NCBI GenBank assembly: GCA_003457135.1
Contig: DMSQ01000087.1
Coordinates: 1 to 24,555 of the forward strand
Length of the DNA stretch: 24,555 bases
Reading direction: 5' to 3'
Origin: Prolixibacteraceae bacterium
GTDB taxonomy: Bacteria > Bacteroidota > Bacteroidia > Bacteroidales > Prolixibacteraceae
The translations under genes were made by a program, and so were the position numbers. Each line of letters begins with the position of its first letter. Positions within the stretch are counted from its first letter, which is position 1. This document shows, in pieces, positions 7,961 through 15,228 of the stretch. The notes beneath the pieces are model-generated. The model was not told where the DNA came from, did no database searches, and saw nothing but the letters and a program-made list of their open reading frames with translations.

Positions 7961-9109
7961 ATGAAGATTTCCATATTCACCTTTATCCTTTCGGTCTTTA
8001 TAGTCTCGATGGTGACTGCGCAAAAAGACGACAAAAGGAAAGTAGCAGCCGGGGCTGTAGCTGCACCAACCGAAGGCATTGTTTACAGTTTGCCGCAAAC
8101 CGGAATTCGCGCGCATATCAAAGCCACGCGCGAACGTTTTGTTCACGGGCCTTTTCAGGTGTACGCACAAAAAATGCTGGGCATCGAAAACGTTTCTGCC
8201 ACCGATGCCGACCGGTGGAACATGGACGAAATTAAACTGGAAGTATTCAGCGAACCCGATGCCGAACAAGTTCGCAAAGCGATGGGACCGGCCGCACACA
8301 TGGTCAGTTTGACCGAATCCGGTATTATTGCAGGAATAAACAGGACGGTAAAATCTCATGAAGTAGAAATTCAAACACAGTCATTCCTGACTAAAAATCT
8401 GGATAAACAGGTTAAATTTACCGATCTGTCTATCTGGAGTTTTTATTCGCCATCTGATTCAACGAAAAAATTTAAGCTGGTTTCCAAAAACCAGGAGCAG
8501 AAAGCTGCCGAAGCTGCCGAAACGATTTTCAATCTTCGGAACTCTCGTTTTGCATTGCTTACCAATGCTGATGACGAACCCCTCCCCGATGGAAAATCGT
8601 TTGAAGTGATGACCAAAGAGCTCGGAATAATGGAAGAAAATTACCTCGCCCTTTTTATTGGAAAATCAGCTAAAGAAAAATATGAATTCAGTTTCGAATT
8701 CGTGCCCGGCGAAAAAACTGTTAAAGGTGAAGTCTTCTTCCGTTTCAGCGATGATCGCGGAGTTTTACCTAAATCAGACTTGTCGGGTCGTCCGATTGTA
8801 ATTGAAGTGAATAAAATCGAAAATCTTGCATCAAAATTAAACGGATTGAGTACTTCAGAAAATCCAAATGCAGGCAAAAGCGGTGTTTACTACCGCATGC
8901 CTGGCATGGCCGAAGTCAGGATTATGGATGGCGGAACCCAACTGGCCGGGGCCCGCCTGTCAATTGCACAATTCGGAACCACCGCACCAATTCCTGAAGA
9001 TTTGTTAGACGGCACATACAAAATCGAATTTCACACCAACACCGGAGCAGTAAAATCAATTCTTAAAACTGAAGGAACTCCTGAAGAAACAAAATCAGAC
9101 AAAAAATAA
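7961..9109 (+). CDS. Secreted DUF4831-like protein of unknown function
   Basis: A 382-residue protein with a signal peptide (MKISIFTFILSVFIVSMVTAQ, cleavage around residue 20-21), so periplasmic or surface-exposed. From memory of the family, the segment GIVYSLPQTGIRAHIKATRERFVHGPF followed by YAQKMLGIENV and a later EVFSEPDAEQ matches the start of DUF4831, a Bacteroidota-restricted family of unknown function. The middle has an Ala/Glu-rich helix (QEQKAAEAAETIFNLRNSRF), then beta-rich sequence with YYRMPGMAEVRI near the C-terminus and a charged tail (TKSDKK). No catalytic motif or membrane helix is visible. It lies between the NAD(P)HX repair gene and the MFSD1-like carrier, but nothing in the sequence links it functionally to either. 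Confidence 0.8.
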   Translation: MKISIFTFILSVFIVSMVTAQKDDKRKVAAGAVAAPTEGIVYSLPQTGIRAHIKATRERFVHGPFQVYAQKMLGIENVSATDADRWNMDEIKLEVFSEPDAEQVRKAMGPAAHMVSLTESGIIAGINRTVKSHEVEIQTQSFLTKNLDKQVKFTDLSIWSFYSPSDSTKKFKLVSKNQEQKAAEAAETIFNLRNSRFALLTNADDEPLPDGKSFEVMTKELGIMEENYLALFIGKSAKEKYEFSFEFVPGEKTVKGEVFFRFSDDRGVLPKSDLSGRPIVIEVNKIENLASKLNGLSTSENPNAGKSGVYYRMPGMAEVRIMDGGTQLAGARLSIAQFGTTAPIPEDLLDGTYKIEFHTNTGAVKSILKTEGTPEETKSDKK

Positions 9110-9147
9110 TTACTGAACATTCAATCTGTAAACTTTAATCTTACTTT

Positions 9148-10554
9148 ATGCAAACTTTGAAAAAAACACTTCACGATTCCGCAATTGCCAGATGGATCGC
9201 GCTTTTACTTATTTCTTCAACCATGTTTTTTGCATATTTCTTTGTTGATGTGGTTGCACCTCTTCAGAAAATGATGCTCACAAACTTTAACTGGTCGCCC
9301 GAAGTATTTGGCTATTTAGGTGGATCTGAATTTGTTTTAAATGTTTTCGTTGGTTTTCTGATACTTTCCGGGATTATCCTCGATAAAATGGGCATCCGGT
9401 TTACTTTGATGCTTTCGGCAATTACGATGGTTGCAGGTGCGGCCATCAAGTTTTCTGCCTTACGATACATTGATCATGCTGCTGTGTCGAATGTATTTGG
9501 ATGGGAATTACCAACTACAGCGCTTATTTCCTATTGTGGTTTTGCCATTTTTGGAGTTGGTGTCGAAATGGCAGGGATTACCGTTTCAAAAACAATCGTT
9601 AAATGGTTTCGGGGCAAAGAAATGGCCATGGCCATGGGGCTCGAAATGGCAGTTGCCCGCCTGGGCGTTTTTGCTGTTTTTCGTTTGTCGCCCATTTTTG
9701 CAAATGCTTCAGCAGAAAACCCTGCCGATTGGGATGCAGCAAATTCTGTATTTATGGGTATGGCCTTTCTGTGTATTGGATTACTGACGTTTTTGACTTA
9801 TGTTTTCATGGACGTCAAATTAGACAAACAATTGGGAGATGCCGCGAAACTTGCCCCTGAAGATGAATTCAGGATCAGTGATCTTGGAAAAATTTTTACT
9901 AACCCTGGGTTCATTGCCATTGCCGGACTTTGTGTTTTATTTTATTCTGCAATTTTCCCATTCCAGAAATTTGCGACCGACATGATTTCATCTAAATTAA
10001 ACGTTTCAATAACAGAAGCTTCAAACCTGTTCTCCTTCTTTCCTATTGGCGCAATGGTGCTAACTCCGTTTATTGGTTTGTTCCTCGATTTAAAAGGGAA
10101 AGGCGCTTCGATGATGCTCTACGGGGCTATTCTTTTAGTGGTTTCGCATTTGATTTTTGCTCTTGTTCCCAACGAAAGCTTTTCATATATCATCGCGTTG
10201 GCTACCATAGTTATTTTAGGAACAGCCTTTTCACTGGTACCGGCATCCATGTGGCCATCTTTGCCGAAAATTGTTGAAGACCGGTATTTAGGAACTGCTT
10301 ATGGCTGTATTTTCTGGATTCAAAACATCGGATTAATGCTTGTTCCGGGATTTATTGGTTGGTCAATTACCAAAGCAAACCCAGGTGTGGCTGAACAAAT
10401 AGCAGCAAAAGTTGAAGGGGCTGCCTACAATTACATGGTTCCTGAATTGATTTTTGCCGGATTCGGCGTAGCTGCAATTGTGCTGGCGCTTTACCTTCGC
10501 AGTGTTGACAGTAAACAAGGTTACGGGCTTGAACTGCCAAATAAGAAAAAGTAG
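9148..10554 (+). CDS. MFS transporter, MFSD1-like (candidate dipeptide carrier)
   Basis: A 468-residue inner-membrane protein with about 12 hydrophobic helices. After helix 2 it has GIILDKMGIRFT, an MFS motif A variant (GxxxDKxGxR). The segment WFRGKEMAMAMGLEMAVARLG (about 151-171) strongly resembles the GKE...GLxxxxARxG block of the MFSD1 group, whose animal member exports dipeptides from lysosomes. Helices 6 and 7 are joined by a polar loop around DVKLDKQLGDAAKLAPEDEF. The protein ends in a cytosolic Lys-rich tail. It begins 38 bp after the DUF4831-like gene and ends 47 bp before pepD, which encodes a dipeptidase. That neighbour supports, but does not prove, dipeptide transport. An anion/organic acid carrier of the OFA or NarK type is the alternative. 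Confidence 0.85.
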   Translation: MQTLKKTLHDSAIARWIALLLISSTMFFAYFFVDVVAPLQKMMLTNFNWSPEVFGYLGGSEFVLNVFVGFLILSGIILDKMGIRFTLMLSAITMVAGAAIKFSALRYIDHAAVSNVFGWELPTTALISYCGFAIFGVGVEMAGITVSKTIVKWFRGKEMAMAMGLEMAVARLGVFAVFRLSPIFANASAENPADWDAANSVFMGMAFLCIGLLTFLTYVFMDVKLDKQLGDAAKLAPEDEFRISDLGKIFTNPGFIAIAGLCVLFYSAIFPFQKFATDMISSKLNVSITEASNLFSFFPIGAMVLTPFIGLFLDLKGKGASMMLYGAILLVVSHLIFALVPNESFSYIIALATIVILGTAFSLVPASMWPSLPKIVEDRYLGTAYGCIFWIQNIGLMLVPGFIGWSITKANPGVAEQIAAKVEGAAYNYMVPELIFAGFGVAAIVLALYLRSVDSKQGYGLELPNKKK

Positions 10555-10601
10555 ATTCCATTTCCAAAATATTAACTGAATTTTATTTTAAAAATAACTA
10601 T

Positions 10602-12068
10602 ATGAGCAATGAAATCTCAAAATTAACTCCCAACGAAGTTTGGGAAAATTTTTACCAGTTGACGCGTATTCCGCGTCCCTCACATCACGAAGACCAAATC
10701 AGGCACTTTGTTGCCGATTTTGGTCGCAATCTGGGGCTTGAAACTATTCAGGATGAAGCCGGAAACGTAATTATCCGTAAGCCGGCCACTTCAGGAATGG
10801 AAAAACGGAAAGGCGTTATCCTGCAAGGCCACCTCGACATGGTTCCCCAAAAAAACAGCGACAAAGATCACGACTTTGCTAAAGACCCGATTGAAACCAT
10901 TATTGATGGCGATTGGGTACGGGCCAATGGCACAACTCTCGGCGCTGACAACGGTATTGGAGTAGCCGCTGCAATGGCCGTGCTGGAGTCGAAAGAACTT
11001 GTTCACGGACCAGTAGAGGCGCTTTTTACAGCTACCGAAGAAACCGGTATGGATGGGGCAAACGGACTTGGGAAAGGTATGCTCAAAGGAGACATCCTGA
11101 TCAACATGGATTCGGAAGATGAAGGGGAATTGTATGTAGGCTGCGCTGGCGGCGAAGATGCCAATGCAAAGTTTAATTATACCGAAGTTCCTGTTCCTGC
11201 CGAATCTATCGCGTTCAAACTTAATGTAACCGGGTTGAAAGGCGGCCATTCCGGACTGGATATCAACCTGGGACGCGGAAACGCCAACAAGATCTTCTTT
11301 CGGGTATTGAAAGAAGCTTACAAAGTTTGTGGATTACGGCTTGCTTCAATCAACGGTGGAAATTTACGCAATGCCATTCCACGCGAAGCATTCGGAATTG
11401 TCACTGTTCCATACGCAACTGCCGATAAACTGGTAGGGCTCATTGCCGGATTGACAACCGTCATCAAGCGCGAATTGACTGCAACCGAACCGACTCTGAA
11501 AATTGAACTGGCTAAAACTGAAATGCCTTCAGGATTGATAGACGAAGCCACACAAACCAGACTGACCCATGCAATTGTTGCATGCCCAAATGGCGCTATC
11601 CGTATGAGCGACAGCATGCCAGGATTGGTCGAAACTTCTACGAATCTGGCTATTGTGCGATCGGAGCCGGAAACTAAATCTGTGAACATTGCCTGCCTGA
11701 TGCGCAGCTCTGTTGATTCGGCCAAAGCTGAACTCGGCTCAAGAATGGAGTCGGTATTTACACTGGCCGGCGCCGAAGTGAAACTGACAGGTGGTTATCC
11801 GGGATGGAAACCCGATATGGACTCTCCCATCCTGAAAACGATGCAACAGGTTTATCTGACCAAATTTGGCCGGATTCCTGAAATTAAGGCCATTCACGCC
11901 GGATTGGAATGTGGAATATTGGGCGGAACTTATCCCCGGTGGGACATGATTTCTTTTGGGCCAACCATTCGTTTCCCGCATTCGCCCGACGAAAAAGTAA
12001 ATATCGAATCAGTCGGTAAATTCTGGGAGTTTCTGGTTGAAACGCTAAAGAATATTCCAGCGAGATAA
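10602..12068 (+). CDS. pepD: Aminoacyl-histidine dipeptidase (Xaa-His dipeptidase, M20C)
   Basis: A 488-residue cytosolic zinc peptidase that splits Xaa-His and other dipeptides. Metal-site motifs are G-H77-L-D79 with the catalytic-site Asp, GAD116NG, E146-E147 (general base and ligand, in TATEETGMDG), NMD170SED, and H460 in IRFPHSPDEK. The lid/dimerisation domain lies around 190-380, opening with KGGHSGLDINLGRGNAN, a strong PepD signature. Length fits the family (about 485). It follows the MFSD1-like carrier with 47 bp between, so import and hydrolysis of dipeptides may be coupled. Confidence 0.96.
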   Translation: MSNEISKLTPNEVWENFYQLTRIPRPSHHEDQIRHFVADFGRNLGLETIQDEAGNVIIRKPATSGMEKRKGVILQGHLDMVPQKNSDKDHDFAKDPIETIIDGDWVRANGTTLGADNGIGVAAAMAVLESKELVHGPVEALFTATEETGMDGANGLGKGMLKGDILINMDSEDEGELYVGCAGGEDANAKFNYTEVPVPAESIAFKLNVTGLKGGHSGLDINLGRGNANKIFFRVLKEAYKVCGLRLASINGGNLRNAIPREAFGIVTVPYATADKLVGLIAGLTTVIKRELTATEPTLKIELAKTEMPSGLIDEATQTRLTHAIVACPNGAIRMSDSMPGLVETSTNLAIVRSEPETKSVNIACLMRSSVDSAKAELGSRMESVFTLAGAEVKLTGGYPGWKPDMDSPILKTMQQVYLTKFGRIPEIKAIHAGLECGILGGTYPRWDMISFGPTIRFPHSPDEKVNIESVGKFWEFLVETLKNIPAR

Positions 12069-12080
12069 GATCTGATTCTT

Positions 12081-12114
12081 AATCCTGTTAGGGATTCACG
12101 GTCGGTAGAAACGA
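12081..12114. repeat. Short inverted repeat with GGTCGGTAGAAA tail
   Basis: AATCC (12081-12085) and GGATT (12092-12096) form a 5-bp hairpin followed by CACGGTCGGTAGAAACG. The layout looks like intergenic repeats I recall from Bacteroidota genomes, but only one copy is present here, so the call is tentative. It immediately precedes the broken GH16 gene. Confidence 0.25.
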
Positions 12115-12168
12115 ATGCAAAAATCTATTATTTTTTTTGCTCACAACCAACTCTTAAACTTAACCATC

Positions 12169-12402
12169 ATGCAAAAACTAAGTTTTTCTTTAATTTTTGC
12201 ACTTCTCGAATTAATTGGCTTTTCCCAACCTAGCAACTCCACCCTTCCCTATCCAAATTCTCCTGCTGAAATTCCGGGAATGAAACTGGTTTGGGCCGAT
12301 GAATTTAACTTCACCAGCAAACCAAATCCTGAATTCTGGAAATACGAGAAGGGGTTTGTGCGGAACGAAGAATTGCAATGTCATCAGGAGATTGAAAAAT
12401 AA
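12169..12402 (+). pseudogene. 5' remnant of a glycoside hydrolase family 16 gene
   Basis: Starting at the ATG at 12169, this encodes a signal peptide (MQKLSFSLIFALLELIGFSQ) and then the N-terminal edge of a GH16 domain: IPGMKLVWADEFNF, PNPEFWKYEKGFVRNEELQCHQ. The family normally continues for over 200 residues through the catalytic ExDxxE motif; here the frame stops after about 77 residues with no catalytic part, and none is found downstream. The patatin gene begins 11 bp later. Intact relatives are secreted beta-glucanases (laminarinases, agarases). The likely explanation is a deletion that removed most of the gene. An upstream in-frame ATG at 12115 would only add a poor N-terminus. Confidence 0.75.
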
Positions 12403-12412
12403 TGGGATGTAA

Positions 12413-13198
12413 ATGATGAAAACAAAACCTTACAAGTTCGGTATTGCGCTTAGCGGAGGCGGCGCCAGGGGAATCGTTCACCTTGGAGTACTTGAGGCCC
12501 TTCATAAATATGGCATCCAACCCGAAATCATTTCAGGAGTAAGTGCAGGAGCCCTGGTTGGCGTTTTTTATGCCGCCGGAATGGAGCCACTCGAAATTCT
12601 CGAACTGGTGAAATCGAACAAATTAGTGACCATGTTTAAATGGCAATTGCCGTCAAGTGGTCTGATTGACATTAAAAAAGTCTTTTCGCTACTTGAAAAC
12701 CACATTCCGGTTGACGACTTCTCAAGTCTTAAAAAACCATTTTATTGCTCGGTGGTAAACCTCAACAGTGGTTATTCGGAAATTAAAAATGAAGGAAAAC
12801 TTTTTCAATGGGTAGTTGCCTCAGCTTCAATCCCGGTCCTTTTCGAACCCCAGATCATTGATGGAATTACCTATGTTGATGGCGGATTACTCAATAACCT
12901 TCCGGTTGATTGCATACGTGACCAATGCCGGATTTTGACCGGGGTACATGTGAATCATAACGGAGCCGAAGAAAATATTTCAGGAATTAAAGCTGTGGCA
13001 GAGCGTACACTGCGCCTCGCAATGGGACAGAATGTTCGTGAAAGCCTGTCCAAATGCGATTTTGTCATTGACCCTCCGGAGACCAGGAAATACAATACGT
13101 TCGATTTTAAGAAAGCAGATGAAATTTTTAAAATCGGATTCGAAGAAGCTGAAAAACGAATTCCAGAGATGTTTGATTTAATTAATTCATATTACTAA
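12413..13198 (+). CDS. Patatin-like phospholipase (RssA/NTE type)
   Basis: A 261-residue serine acyl hydrolase. The patatin signatures are complete: oxyanion-hole GGGARG (15-20), nucleophile elbow G42-V-S44-A-G46, and catalytic Asp156 in DGG. No signal peptide or membrane helix is visible, so it probably acts at the inner face of the membrane or in the cytosol on phospholipid or lysophospholipid acyl chains; the exact substrate is unknown. Two adjacent ATGs (12413 and 12416) can both start it. Its stop is 16 bp from the start of the coiled-coil lipoprotein gene, so the two are probably cotranscribed. Its 5' end abuts the GH16 remnant, whose promoter it may now use. Confidence 0.93.
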   Translation: MMKTKPYKFGIALSGGGARGIVHLGVLEALHKYGIQPEIISGVSAGALVGVFYAAGMEPLEILELVKSNKLVTMFKWQLPSSGLIDIKKVFSLLENHIPVDDFSSLKKPFYCSVVNLNSGYSEIKNEGKLFQWVVASASIPVLFEPQIIDGITYVDGGLLNNLPVDCIRDQCRILTGVHVNHNGAEENISGIKAVAERTLRLAMGQNVRESLSKCDFVIDPPETRKYNTFDFKKADEIFKIGFEEAEKRIPEMFDLINSYY

Positions 13199-13214
13199 TT
13201 TTTAAATATACCCA

Positions 13215-14081
13215 ATGAAAAAGTTATTGTTTGTTTTATCAGTCATGGTTATAGCCTCTTGCGGCCAGCACAAAAAAGAAATTGCCCGTATGCAGGCAAA
13301 ACAGGATAGTATTGCACAATTAGGCGTACAAAAAGATAATTCCATTCTGGAATTTATAGGAGCCATGAACGAAATTCAGATGAACCTGGATTCGATTAAA
13401 AGCATTGAAAAACTTGTTTCTGTTCAAACAGCTTCAGGAATTGAGCTGAAAGCAGAAGCAAAAAAACGCATCATTGAAGACATTTACCAGATTAACGACT
13501 TGCTTCAGAAAAACAAAGAACTGGTCAAAACACTTCAGGGAAAACTTCGGGCATCGAATGTGAAAATTGCCGAACTCGAAAACATGATTTCGTTGCTAAA
13601 CAAGCAAATGGGCGAAAAAGACGCTGAAATTGCCACTTTGAAACAGGAATTGGAGGAACTGCACATCAACGTTGCAGGCCTGAACCAGAAAATTGAAAAG
13701 ATCACAACCGAAAGCGAAGCCACCATAAAGGCAAAAACGCAAACTATTAATGAGCAGACTATTGCTATGAACACCGCTTTTTATGCCTTTGGGACGAAAA
13801 AGGAACTGGAAGAAAAAAATGTGATTGAAAAAGAAGGTGGTGTTTTGGGCCTGGGAAAAACCATCCAACTGAAAAAAGATTTTAACCGCGACTATTTCAT
13901 GAAAATAGATATTCGTGAATTTAATGAGCTACCCTTAAACAGCAAAAAAGCTAAAGTTATAACCACTCATCCGGCTGATTCATATCACCTGACAGGCGTA
14001 AAAACTGTTGAAAGCCTGGTCATTGACAAACCGGAAGAATTCTGGAAAGCATCGAAATACCTGTTAATTGTTGTGGAATAA
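13215..14081 (+). CDS. Coiled-coil lipoprotein, Cbp1-like
   Basis: A 288-residue lipoprotein (lipobox IASC, lipidated Cys16). Residues about 18-185 are almost entirely heptad-rich coiled coil (repeated IAxLExxIxxL and EIATLKQELEEL patterns). A compact C-terminal domain follows, beginning AMNTAFYAFGTKKELEEKNV and containing GGVLGLGKTIQLKKDFNRDYF, KAKVITTHPADSYHL and a final FWKASKYLLIVVE. From memory this arrangement matches the Bacteroidales proteins annotated as Cbp1-family collagen-binding adhesins, though that name comes from gut strains and collagen binding here is unproven. The likely location is outer-membrane associated. It is the last gene before a strong terminator and is probably in one transcript with the patatin gene. 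Confidence 0.85.
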   Translation: MKKLLFVLSVMVIASCGQHKKEIARMQAKQDSIAQLGVQKDNSILEFIGAMNEIQMNLDSIKSIEKLVSVQTASGIELKAEAKKRIIEDIYQINDLLQKNKELVKTLQGKLRASNVKIAELENMISLLNKQMGEKDAEIATLKQELEELHINVAGLNQKIEKITTESEATIKAKTQTINEQTIAMNTAFYAFGTKKELEEKNVIEKEGGVLGLGKTIQLKKDFNRDYFMKIDIREFNELPLNSKKAKVITTHPADSYHLTGVKTVESLVIDKPEEFWKASKYLLIVVE

Positions 14082-14100
14082 TCAACCTGCATGAATCTAA

Positions 14101-14135
14101 ATGATAAAGGCTCCGTAAACCGGGGCCTTTATCAT
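14101..14135. terminator. Bidirectional terminator between lipoprotein and cyclophilin genes
   Basis: A 15-bp stem: ATGATAAAGGCTCCG (14101-14115) pairs with CGGGGCCTTTATCAT (14121-14135) with one T-G wobble, around loop TAAAC. It lies between convergent genes (stops at 14081 and 14147). Only a short T-run follows on each strand, but the AT-rich stem base can supply the rest. Confidence 0.85.
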
Positions 14136-14146
14136 TTGTAGCAAAA

Positions 14147-14722
14147 TCATGGATACAGGCGTTGAATCGAATGAATTTTTACCGGGCTGACCAAATACTG
14201 ATCCTTATTTTCCTGCAACTGAATTTTTTTAACCACATGCATTCCTTTGGTCACCTTTCCAAAAGCTGCAAATCCTTGACCATCCGGATTACGTTTTCCG
14301 GCAAAATCAAGTTCCGGCTGATTGCCAATACAAATAAAGAAGCTACTGGTCGCCGAATCGGGTGTATCGCGTGCCATTGATAAGGTCCCGTTCTGATGTT
14401 TCAGTCCGGTTTGTTTGGTGGTTTCCATACGGATAGGATCAAACTGTTTTGCCTCAGGAACATCTCCTCCCTGGATCACTTCAATTTTAACTTTCCGTTC
14501 TTTTTCATTTTCAGGAGTGCAAACACGGTAGAAAAAGGTTCCATCGTAAAGGTGTTGGTCGGCATATTTCAGGAAATTGGCGACAGTCAATGGCGCTAGA
14601 TCAGGATATAAATCAACGCGAATATCTCCGAGCGAAGTTTTGATTAAGCAGGAAGGCGTTTTCTGTGCAAAAAGACTAAGAAAAAAAAGGTTCAGTATTG
14701 CATAAAGGAGAATTATCTTCAT
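14147..14722 (-). CDS. Exported cyclophilin-type peptidyl-prolyl isomerase
   Basis: A 191-residue protein with a signal peptide (hydrophobic residues 3-18, cleavage near LFAQ-K) and a single cyclophilin domain, so a periplasmic prolyl isomerase that helps fold exported proteins. Signature pieces in order: TSLGDIRVDLYPDLAPLTVANFLKYAD, YDGTFFYRV with the active-site Arg, IEVIQGGD, GTLSMARD, TSSFFICIGNQPELDF and QGFAAFGKV. A charged insertion (CTPENEKERKVKIE) separates the FFYRV and QGGD strands, as in many Bacteroidota homologues. It is the most distal gene of a minus-strand set after sppA and the TfoX-like gene, but a 156-bp hairpin-rich spacer separates it from them. Confidence 0.93.
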   Translation of the reverse strand: MKIILLYAILNLFFLSLFAQKTPSCLIKTSLGDIRVDLYPDLAPLTVANFLKYADQHLYDGTFFYRVCTPENEKERKVKIEVIQGGDVPEAKQFDPIRMETTKQTGLKHQNGTLSMARDTPDSATSSFFICIGNQPELDFAGKRNPDGQGFAAFGKVTKGMHVVKKIQLQENKDQYLVSPVKIHSIQRLYP

Positions 14723-14745
14723 GATAATTTATTTCTGTTAAAATT

Positions 14746-14830
14746 CATAGGACTACATTTCATTCCGTCCTATGCTTTTACATTTCGGGGCTTTGCCCCT
14801 TGCTGTATTGAAGAGGTGGCCCGTAAAAGC
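14746..14830. repeat. Structured intergenic element upstream of the cyclophilin gene
   Basis: Three inverted repeats lie in series: CATAGGAC (14746-14753) with GTCCTATG (14767-14774); GGGGC (14787-14791) with GCCCC (14795-14799); and GCTTTTAC (14774-14781) with GTAAAAGC (14823-14830), which encloses the second hairpin. All perfect, spread over 85 bp between the TfoX-like stop and the cyclophilin start. It could be a dispersed repeat or a transcript-level terminator/attenuator; no known riboswitch was recognised. Confidence 0.5.
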
Positions 14831-14878
14831 AAAAGGTGAAGTGAAACGTAACCCTTTGAATTCATTTCAATAAAAATT

Positions 14879-15220
14879 TTACTTTTTCTTTTTCGATGAT
14901 TTGGCATGTTGGTTATAATCAAGAGCCAAACCAATCCAGTAATCGAAGTCACCAGCAGTTTTTAGTCCCGATTCCTCAATCATGACCCAGCCTTTCATAG
15001 GTTTTCCGGTAAACAGCATTTCGTGGCAGCCTGTCTTGTCGAGAACATCTTCATAGCGAGCAGGATCGATCCGGCACATCATTTCGTCTTTGATTACGCC
15101 AACACACATTTTATCGTTGAGCATAAAGGCTATTCCGCCCATCATTTCCTTTTCCTGAATAGCATCCAAATACTGAAGCTGCTCACGGATTCGGTTAGCC
15201 AATTGTTGATTGTATGCCAT
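14879..15220 (-). CDS. TfoX N-terminal domain protein
   Basis: A 113-residue protein consisting of the TfoX_N fold alone: MMGGIAFMLNDKMCVGVIKDEMMCRID (26-52), the F-TGKPMKGWVMI block (70-82) and a short helix, ending in a Lys-rich tail (SSKKKK). TfoX in gammaproteobacteria controls competence, but stand-alone TfoX_N proteins are widespread in Bacteroidota and have no proven role, so no competence function is inferred. It starts 8 bp after the sppA stop and is almost certainly cotranscribed with it. Confidence 0.88.
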   Translation of the reverse strand: MAYNQQLANRIREQLQYLDAIQEKEMMGGIAFMLNDKMCVGVIKDEMMCRIDPARYEDVLDKTGCHEMLFTGKPMKGWVMIEESGLKTAGDFDYWIGLALDYNQHAKSSKKKK

Positions 15221-15228
15221 TTTGAATT

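Noticed and set aside
7919..8374. 151-residue minus-strand frame opposite the DUF4831-like gene
   Set aside because: Shadow of the plus-strand gene, whose signal peptide and family match are convincing.
14879..15220. TfoX-like protein as evidence for natural competence
   Set aside because: Only the TfoX N-terminal domain is present and no competence genes are in the window; stand-alone copies are widespread without this role.
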